Shown piece after piece: positions 8,008 through 11,510 of a stretch of 11,510 nt of DNA (position 1 is the first letter of the stretch; each line of letters opens with the position of its first letter). The DNA is from Actinomycetales bacterium. GTDB lineage: Bacteria > Actinomycetota > Actinomycetes > Mycobacteriales > Mycobacteriaceae. Where the stretch lies: positions 1-11,510 of the forward strand of contig DUOR01000413.1 of the NCBI GenBank assembly GCA_012838715.1, given 5' to 3'. The position numbers and the translations under genes were made by a program. The notes under the pieces are model-generated. The model did not search any database and was not told the origin of the DNA. It saw only the letters and a program-made list of their open reading frames with translations.

Positions 8008-9823
8008 GCAACTGATCCTTTTCCTCATCCCGATGCCGGTGCTCGTGCCGGCCGCGGCCGCGGGCCTGGCGCTGCTGTTCTCGCGGCGCCCCCGCCTGCA
8101 GCAGCTGGTGTCCATGTCGGCGCTGGGGCTGCTGGTGGCCCTGTCGCTGTGGCTGGTGTACCTCGTGGGCACCCACGGCATCCACACCGTGCAGGTGGGC
8201 GGCTGGAATTCGCCCGTCGGCATCACGCTGGTGGCCGACGGCCTGTCCACGGTGATGATCGCGGTGTCCCAGCTCGTGCTGTTCGCCGTGCACTGGTACG
8301 GCATCGGGCAGGGTATCCGCGACGGTGACGACGACGACCCGATTTCGGTGTTCGTCCCCAGTTACCTGCTGCTGAACATGGGCGTGTCCATGTCCTTCCT
8401 GGCGGGCGACCTGTTCAACATGTACGTCGGCTTCGAGGTGCTCCTCGTCGCGTCGTACGTGCTGCTGACGCTGGGCGCCTCGGCGTCCCGCATCCGCGCG
8501 GGCGTGTCCTACGTGATGGTCAACATGCTGTCGTCGATGGTGTTCCTGCTGGCCATCGGCTTCGTGTACGCGGCCGTGGGCACCGTCAACTTCGCGCACA
8601 TCTCCATCCGCATGGAGGAGCTGCCGGCCGGTACGCGCACCGCCATTTTCGCGGTGCTGCTGGTGGCGTTCTCGGTGAAGGCGGCGGTGTTCCCGCTGTC
8701 GTCGTGGCTGCCGGACTCCTACCCCACCGCGCCGTCGATGGTGACGGCCGTGTTCGCGGGCCTGCTGACCAAGGTCGGCGTGTACGCCATCATCCGCGCC
8801 CGTTCGGTCATGTTCCCGGACGGCCGCCTGGACGAAGTGCTGATGTGGGCCGGCCTGGCGACGATGATCATGGGCATCCTGGGCGCGATGGCGCAGAACG
8901 ACATCAAACGATTGCTGTCGTTCACGCTGGTGTCGCACATCGGCTACATGATTTTCGGCATCGCCCTGGGCAATGAGCTGGGCCTCTCCGGCGCCATCTT
9001 CTACATCGTCCACCACATTCTGGTGCAGACGGCGCTGTTCCTGGTGGTCGGCCTCATCGAGCGGCAGGCGGGTTCGTCCTCGCTGCGCAGGCTCGGCGGG
9101 CTGGCGAAGGCGTCGCCGCTTCTGGCGATGCTGTACCTGATTCCGGCCCTGAACCTGGGCGGCATCCCGCCGTTCTCCGGGTTCCTGGGCAAGATCATCC
9201 TGCTGGAGGCGGGCGCCGAGGCCGGCACGATCACGGCGTGGGTGCTCGTCGGGGGCGCCATCATCACGTCGCTGCTGACGCTGTACACGATGGTCATCGT
9301 GTGGTCGAAGGCCTTCTGGCGCGACCGTTCCGACGCCCCCGAGGGCGACACCGCCCTGGCGAAGCCCTCGACGCTGCGGGAGGTCACCACGGTCGTGTCC
9401 CTCGAGGAGCGCGAGGACGTCGGCCGCATGCCGCTGGGCATGGTGGCGCCGACGGTGTTCCTCGTCGCGGTGTCCGTCGCCGTCTCGGTGCTGGCGGGCC
9501 CGCTTTCCGACGTGTCGAACCGGGCGGCCGCGAACGTCTCCGACGTCGACGGTTACCGGGCGGCCGTGCTCGGCGTCCGTGACCCGGGCGACCAGGCGGG
9601 CCTGACGGAGCCGGGGCGCACGCTGCACCCGGCCGACCAGCCCGACCAGGCGGGGCATTCCGTCCTGCACAACGAGGATCGGCCCGTCCGGCCGGACACC
9701 GGCACCGACGCAGACACGTCGACGGACACCGGTGCCGGCGCGGACGAGGGCGCCAACACCGGCACCGAGTCAGACGACGGCGCCGATACCGGGACCGAAG
9801 CCGCAGAGGAGGCGAACCGATGA
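7997..9823 (+). CDS. mrpD: Na+/H+ antiporter subunit MrpD
   Basis: This 608-residue ND4/NuoN-like membrane subunit is one of the two proton-pathway subunits of Mrp. Key residues visible are Glu147 in NMYVGFEVLLVASYVLLTLG, Lys228 in SVKAAVFPLSSWLPDSYPTA, Lys259 in GLLTKVGVYA, Lys304 in QNDIKRLLSFTLVSHIGY, and His339/His340 in IVHHILVQTALF. The GTG start is supported by a strong Shine-Dalgarno. The membrane core ends near residue 510. The last 100 or so residues are a hydrophilic, low-complexity tail rich in Asp, Thr and Gly (repeats of DTGT, ADTST), encoded by imperfect DNA repeats and unusual for MrpD, which normally stops near 500 residues. The stop overlaps the mrpE start (ATGA). Confidence 0.95.
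   Translation: MTTEQLILFLIPMPVLVPAAAAGLALLFSRRPRLQQLVSMSALGLLVALSLWLVYLVGTHGIHTVQVGGWNSPVGITLVADGLSTVMIAVSQLVLFAVHWYGIGQGIRDGDDDDPISVFVPSYLLLNMGVSMSFLAGDLFNMYVGFEVLLVASYVLLTLGASASRIRAGVSYVMVNMLSSMVFLLAIGFVYAAVGTVNFAHISIRMEELPAGTRTAIFAVLLVAFSVKAAVFPLSSWLPDSYPTAPSMVTAVFAGLLTKVGVYAIIRARSVMFPDGRLDEVLMWAGLATMIMGILGAMAQNDIKRLLSFTLVSHIGYMIFGIALGNELGLSGAIFYIVHHILVQTALFLVVGLIERQAGSSSLRRLGGLAKASPLLAMLYLIPALNLGGIPPFSGFLGKIILLEAGAEAGTITAWVLVGGAIITSLLTLYTMVIVWSKAFWRDRSDAPEGDTALAKPSTLREVTTVVSLEEREDVGRMPLGMVAPTVFLVAVSVAVSVLAGPLSDVSNRAAANVSDVDGYRAAVLGVRDPGDQAGLTEPGRTLHPADQPDQAGHSVLHNEDRPVRPDTGTDADTSTDTGAGADEGANTGTESDDGADTGTEAAEEANR
9696..9768 (+). repeat. Imperfect repeats encoding the Asp/Thr-rich MrpD tail
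   Basis: ACACCGGCACCGA occurs at 9696-9708 and exactly 60 bases later at 9756-9768, with related GACACCGGTGCC and GATACCGGGACC copies between and after. The 60-base offset keeps the frame. These coding repeats could expand or contract by slippage without breaking the membrane core. Confidence 0.7.
9805..9812 (+). promoter_or_regulatory. Ribosome binding site of mrpE
   Basis: AGAGGAGG is 7 bases before ATG 9820. It supports that start even though the resulting protein has a long charged N-terminal extension. Confidence 0.8.
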
Positions 9824-10608
9824 CCGAGCGTGAAGCCAAGGCCGCGCGGGACGCGAAAACCCCGCGGGACGCGAAGGACCGCCGCGATGCGGCGGCCGAC
9901 CGGAATGCCGCGGCGGAACCCGTCGGAAAGCGCGACCGGAAGTCGGAGCGGAAGGCGCGCCGCCCCTCGTTCCTGGTGTTTCTCTGGCTGGTGATCATGT
10001 GGCAGCTGCTGTGGGGCGAGGTCACCTGGGCCAACGTGTTCGGCGGCATCGCCGTCGCGCTGGCCGTGACCGTCCTCGTGCCCATGCCGCGCGTGCCGCT
10101 GGGCGACATCCACGTGAACTGGCCGGCGATGGTCGTGCTGTTCGCGACGTTCCTGGTGGACTTCCTGAAGGCGTCGTTCACCGTCGCGTGGACCGCCATC
10201 CGGCGGGCGGACCCGCCGCCGTGCGCCATCGTGGACATCCCCATGCGCACCGACGAGGACCTGACGCGGGCGTCCGCCATCGCGCTGATCAACCTGCAGC
10301 CCGGCGGCATCGTCATCGACATCGACGCCGCGAAGCACCGGCTGACCATGCACCTGCTCGACGGTTCGTCGACGGGCCGCATCGACAAGGCCGTGGGCAA
10401 CCTGGCGAAGATGGAACGGCAGGTGATCAAGGCGTTCGAGAACCGCGACGTGAACACCGAGCCCATCGGGACGCTCGGCCACGACCACGCGCGGGTGCAC
10501 GAGACCGCCGGCGGGACGGGCACGGCGGGCACCGCCGCCACCGACACCGACACCGCCACCGACGCGAACACCACCGACGCGAACACCACCGACCGGAAGG
10601 AGGGCTGA
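9820..10608 (+). CDS. mrpE: Na+/H+ antiporter subunit MrpE
   Basis: This is a 262-residue MrpE/MnhE family subunit, needed for assembly and full activity of the Mrp complex. The family core runs from about 47 to 210: two or three hydrophobic segments (PSFLVFLWLVIMWQLLW; WPAMVVLFATFLVDFLKASF), then a soluble part with SAIALINLQPGGIVIDID and LTMHLLD. Typical MrpE has about 160 residues. The excess lies at both ends: a highly charged N-terminus of about 46 residues with repeated RDAK, encoded by an 18-base DNA repeat, and a Thr/Asp/Ala-rich C-terminus with ANTTD twice. ATG 9820 is chosen for its strong ribosome site and ATGA overlap with mrpD. A later internal start would remove the odd extension but has no comparable signal. 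Confidence 0.92.
   Translation: MTEREAKAARDAKTPRDAKDRRDAAADRNAAAEPVGKRDRKSERKARRPSFLVFLWLVIMWQLLWGEVTWANVFGGIAVALAVTVLVPMPRVPLGDIHVNWPAMVVLFATFLVDFLKASFTVAWTAIRRADPPPCAIVDIPMRTDEDLTRASAIALINLQPGGIVIDIDAAKHRLTMHLLDGSSTGRIDKAVGNLAKMERQVIKAFENRDVNTEPIGTLGHDHARVHETAGGTGTAGTAATDTDTATDANTTDANTTDRKEG
9845..9875 (+). repeat. 18-base-period repeat in the MrpE N-terminus
   Basis: CGCGGGACGCGAA occurs at 9845-9857 and again at 9863-9875, an in-frame offset of 18 bases that encodes the repeated RDAK of the charged N-terminal extension. Confidence 0.75.
10561..10590 (+). repeat. 15-base perfect tandem duplication in the MrpE tail
   Basis: GACGCGAACACCACC is repeated twice without a gap (10561-10575 and 10576-10590), encoding DANTT twice. 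It is in frame and lies in the low-complexity tail, so copy-number change would be tolerated. Confidence 0.9.
10597..10604 (+). promoter_or_regulatory. Ribosome binding site of mrpF
   Basis: AAGGAGGG overlaps the end of mrpE and lies 11 bases before ATG 10616, supporting that start. Confidence 0.75.
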
Positions 10609-10615
10609 TCCGGAC

Positions 10616-11008
10616 ATGCCGCTCGAAACCTACAATCTGCTGCTGGCCGTGGCCGGAGGAATCTTCTTCGTCGCCGCGCTCCTGGCCCTGGGCCGCATGC
10701 TCGCGGGCCCGAACTCCATGGACCGCCTCGTGTCCCTGGACTCGAGCATCGCCATGTCGCAGGGCATGCTGGCCGTCTACATCGCCTGGTCGATGGACAC
10801 CTCGGTGGTGTACGCGATGGTCGTAATCGCCCTGCTCGGCTTCATCGCGTCGCTGGCCGTCGCCCGCTTCCGCGTGCCGGACAAGCGGCCCGCTCCCCCG
10901 CCGCGGGCGTCGTCCCGCGAATCCCTCGCCGCCCAGCGCGAGGCCGCGCAGGACCGGGAGCGCGCCGAGGACTTCAAGCCCATCGATGAGAAGGAGGACC
11001 ATTTCTGA
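10616..11008 (+). CDS. mrpF: Na+/H+ antiporter subunit MrpF
   Basis: This 130-residue small membrane subunit has three hydrophobic helices (about 7-27, 42-59, 64-81). The MrpF/MnhF hallmark GPNSMDRLVSLDSS (31-44) carries two conserved acidic residues, Asp36 and Asp42, the first being the family position implicated in ion translocation. After residue 84 comes a hydrophilic tail (Pro-rich, then Arg/Glu/Lys-rich), making it about 40 residues longer than a typical MrpF. It lies 7 bases after mrpE, and its TGA overlaps the mrpG ATG by one base (TGATG), so the two are probably translationally coupled. Confidence 0.94.
   Translation: MPLETYNLLLAVAGGIFFVAALLALGRMLAGPNSMDRLVSLDSSIAMSQGMLAVYIAWSMDTSVVYAMVVIALLGFIASLAVARFRVPDKRPAPPPRASSRESLAAQREAAQDRERAEDFKPIDEKEDHF
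10991..10997 (+). promoter_or_regulatory. Ribosome binding site of mrpG
   Basis: AAGGAGG inside the end of mrpF lies 10 bases before ATG 11008 and fixes the mrpG start. Confidence 0.78.
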
Positions 11009-11376
11009 TGCTCATCTTCGACATCCTCTCCATCACCCTCATCATGACCGGCGCGCTGTTCAGCCTGGCGACGTCGATTGGCCTCATTCGCTTCCGCGAC
11101 ACCGTCGCTCGCATGCACGCGTCGACGAAGCCGCAGACCCTGGGCCTGACGCTGACGCTGCTCGGCGTGGTGGCGCACATCGTCGCCCGCGGTGGCGGCG
11201 GCGTCACCGTCGCCGGCGACATGGGCATGATGGTGCTCGTCGTGCTGTTCGCGATGATCACCTCGCCCATCATCGGTAACCGCCTGGGCCACGTGTCCTT
11301 GAAGGAGGGCATCGTCGACCGCGACACCATGTCGCGCGACGACGAGGCCGAGCGGTCCGAACGCCCGCTGGGCTAG
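11008..11376 (+). CDS. mrpG: Na+/H+ antiporter subunit MrpG
   Basis: This 122-residue subunit is the last of the operon and of normal length. Three hydrophobic helices (about 6-26, 42-60, 72-93) surround the strongly conserved MrpG/MnhG motif SIGLIRFRDTVARMHASTKPQTLGL (split across roughly 26-50). The C-terminus is a short charged tail. MrpG is required for a complete, active Mrp complex. The stop TAG at 11374-11376 lies inside an 18-base sequence that recurs twice downstream, in the same frame and with the stop included. Confidence 0.95.
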   Translation: MLIFDILSITLIMTGALFSLATSIGLIRFRDTVARMHASTKPQTLGLTLTLLGVVAHIVARGGGGVTVAGDMGMMVLVVLFAMITSPIIGNRLGHVSLKEGIVDRDTMSRDDEAERSERPLG

Positions 11377-11433
11377 CGGCCGTTGCGGCTGGTTGAGCGC
11401 CCACCGGGCTAGCGGCGCCCGCCGGACTAGCGG
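11362..11433 (+). repeat. 18-base repeats across the mrpG stop codon
   Basis: CGCCCGCTGGGCTAGCGG (11362-11379), CGCCCACCGGGCTAGCGG (11398-11415) and CGCCCGCCGGACTAGCGG (11416-11433) are three copies of one unit. The 18 bases between the first two (11380-11397) may be a decayed copy. The offsets are 36 and 18 bases, so all three TAG triplets are in the mrpG frame and act as successive stops. The pattern suggests local tandem duplication of the gene's 3' end. Confidence 0.8.
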
Positions 11434-11443
11434 AAGCTAGCCC
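11406..11443. terminator. Inverted repeats between convergent genes, possible weak terminator
   Basis: GGGCTAGC (11406-11413) is complementary to GCTAGCCC (11436-11443). A tighter alternative is CTAGC-GGAA-GCTAG (11427-11440), a 5-bp stem with a GNRA-type loop. No T-run follows on either strand, so termination function is uncertain. Confidence 0.3.
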
Positions 11444-11510
11444 TCGAGCGGCCGGTCGGCGGCCATTTCGCGGACCGCCAGGTCGACGGCCGCGGCCCAC
11501 GGGGAGCGCC
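11437..11510 (-). CDS. 3' end of an unidentified gene, cut by the window edge
   Basis: On the minus strand the last 74 bases read, in one frame, RSPWAAAVDLAVREMAADRP followed by LEG and TAG (11437-11439). The composition looks like an amphipathic helix at the end of a real protein, and it would converge on mrpG. Only 24 codons are visible, so no family can be assigned and a chance open frame cannot be excluded. The start and most of the gene lie beyond 11510. Confidence 0.35.
   Translation of the reverse strand, partial: RSPWAAAVDLAVREMAADRPLEG

Noticed and set aside
7853..9670. 605-residue minus-strand frame opposite mrpC/mrpD
   Set aside because: It is a shadow of conserved membrane proteins; the His/Arg/Gln-rich sequence has no recognisable fold.
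4427..11376. Reading the operon as NADH dehydrogenase (complex I) genes
   Set aside because: MrpA, C and D resemble NuoL, NuoK and NuoN, but the fused MrpB domain and the presence of MrpE, F and G in order identify a Mrp antiporter.

Overview
The window is GC-rich DNA that reads as a high-GC actinobacterium, most likely Corynebacterium or a close relative. The evidence is a groES-less groEL2 under tandem CIRCE operators, a Mrp antiporter operon whose MrpA carries a fused MrpB domain, and several promoters that place a start codon at the likely transcription start (leaderless mRNAs). I cannot name the species.

Layout. (1) 1-1919, minus strand: groEL2 with a 13-bp terminator-like hairpin at its 3' side and two CIRCE (HrcA) operators over its promoter. 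(2) 1984-3441, plus strand: a divergent M20-family dipeptidase, probably leaderless, ended by an intrinsic terminator at 3511-3534. (3) 3548-4362, plus strand: a self-contained unit of promoter, short leaderless leader peptide, structured mRNA leader, a 181-residue protein matching only the C-terminal linker and allosteric (LeuA-dimer) region of 2-isopropylmalate synthase, and a strong intrinsic terminator. (4) 4391-11376, plus strand: a complete Mrp-type Na+/H+ antiporter operon, mrpA(B)-C-D-E-F-G, with overlapping or nearly touching genes. (5) 11362-11510: 18-bp repeats across the mrpG stop codon, then the 3' end of a convergent, unidentified minus-strand gene.

How the parts work. GroEL2 is the heat-inducible chaperonin. 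The Mrp subunits form one membrane complex that exchanges cytoplasmic Na+ for external H+. MrpA and MrpD are the complex I-like, proton-pathway subunits, and C, E, F and G complete the complex. The dipeptidase and chaperonin appear to be independent neighbours.

The most unusual region is the LeuA-domain unit. Its leader encodes a small peptide with Ile, Leu and Val in codons that look uncommon here. It forms a 12-bp hairpin whose loop contains the peptide's stop codon, and a second stem hides the ribosome binding site of the LeuA-domain gene. The hairpin loop (GGACTGA) nearly copies the ribosome-binding segment (GGACCGA), so both can compete for the same partner (TCGGTCC). This looks like leader-peptide-coupled translational control of a stand-alone allosteric domain. 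The mechanism is inference from base pairing only.
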